Part shown: piece after piece, positions 63,771-64,000 of the stretch
How positions within the stretch are numbered: position 1 is the stretch's first letter
Layout: each line of letters opens with the position of its first letter
Source of the DNA: Actinernus sp. WN-2022
Lineage: Eukaryota; Cnidaria; Anthozoa; Actiniaria; Actinernidae
DNA length: 64,000 bases
Direction: 5' to 3'
NCBI GenBank assembly: GCA_030867875.1
Contig: JAOWCC010001634.1
Coordinates: 32,197,867 to 32,261,866 of the forward strand
The notes under the pieces: generated by a model
Databases searched by the model: none
What the model was told of the DNA's origin: nothing
Seen by the model: the letters and a program-made list of their open reading frames with translations, nothing else
Translations under genes and position numbers: made by a program

Positions 63771-64000
63771 ACCACGACAGCTAACACGTGACCCTTTTAG
63801 GGTACCACTTAGGGCATGTTCATTTTTTTATCGAGGGGGGGGGGGGGGGGGTAGGGTGGGTGGTGAAGGATTTGAAGGCTTTATTCCCCAAATGTTACAA
63901 GCCCCCCCCCCCCCCCCCCTCTCCCGTTTGAATAATATTAAATTTTCGCATGACCTCCTGAAAATCTCTGATCATGACTTTTGCCTAACACCCCACCCCA
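63771..64000. other. Window end: poly-G and poly-C runs
   Basis: G run at 63835-63851 (17) and C run at 63902-63919 (18), 50 bp apart and able to pair. No exon seen. Confidence 0.7.

Overview
The window is eukaryotic, intron-rich animal DNA. Genes are split into short exons with GT-AG (and one probable GC-AG) junctions, and the space between exons is packed with LINE, SINE and Penelope fragments and small foldback transposons. The two genes, the mix of elements and the extracellular domains fit an anthozoan cnidarian such as a coral or sea anemone. That assignment is inference and only moderately secure.

Two polycystin-1-like genes lie head-to-tail on the + strand. Gene A (before position 1 to 7089) supplies only its 3' end: three exons encoding membrane segments, the extracellular polycystin (TOP) domain and the six-helix channel-like module, ending in a stop at 7089. 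Gene B (31175 to beyond 62657) supplies its 5' half: a signal-peptide exon, a Cys-rich exon, a WSC-like exon and then the REJ region, spread over nine exons and about 31 kb. I built gene B exon by exon from reading frame, splice signals and intron phase, and all eight internal junctions keep phase. Several of its exons have no ATG, and one (60606-60739) is read in a different frame from the longest ORF there. The TM/channel half of gene B must lie past the window end.

The 24 kb between the genes and the long introns of gene B hold no other gene I can support. They contain: a 5'-truncated LINE with a nearly intact reverse transcriptase on the minus strand (8519-10820); a LINE interrupted by a second LINE (19370-21920); at least seven LINE 3' tails; a Penelope-like GIY-YIG endonuclease remnant (45127-45570); a hAT transposase remnant (1043-1255); a cluster of tRNA-derived SINEs (25-29 kb); several tandem arrays; and eight poly-G/poly-C runs of 14-26 bases.

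The most interesting signal outside the genes is a set of non-autonomous foldback elements whose ends and target duplications can be read directly. One family (15775-16251, 38651-40162, 52007-52345) has termini CACAGGC(A/C)GCCCAA and a perfect 7-bp target duplication in all three copies. A second (23524-24042, 62690-63145) has AGTGCC-like ends flanked by TTAA. Others have ATT, TA, 6-bp, 9-bp and 10-bp duplications. One 7-bp copy is nested in a 10-bp element and another sits between the arms of a larger palindrome. Several families carry CCAAGATGGCGGC-like motifs resembling YY1 sites.
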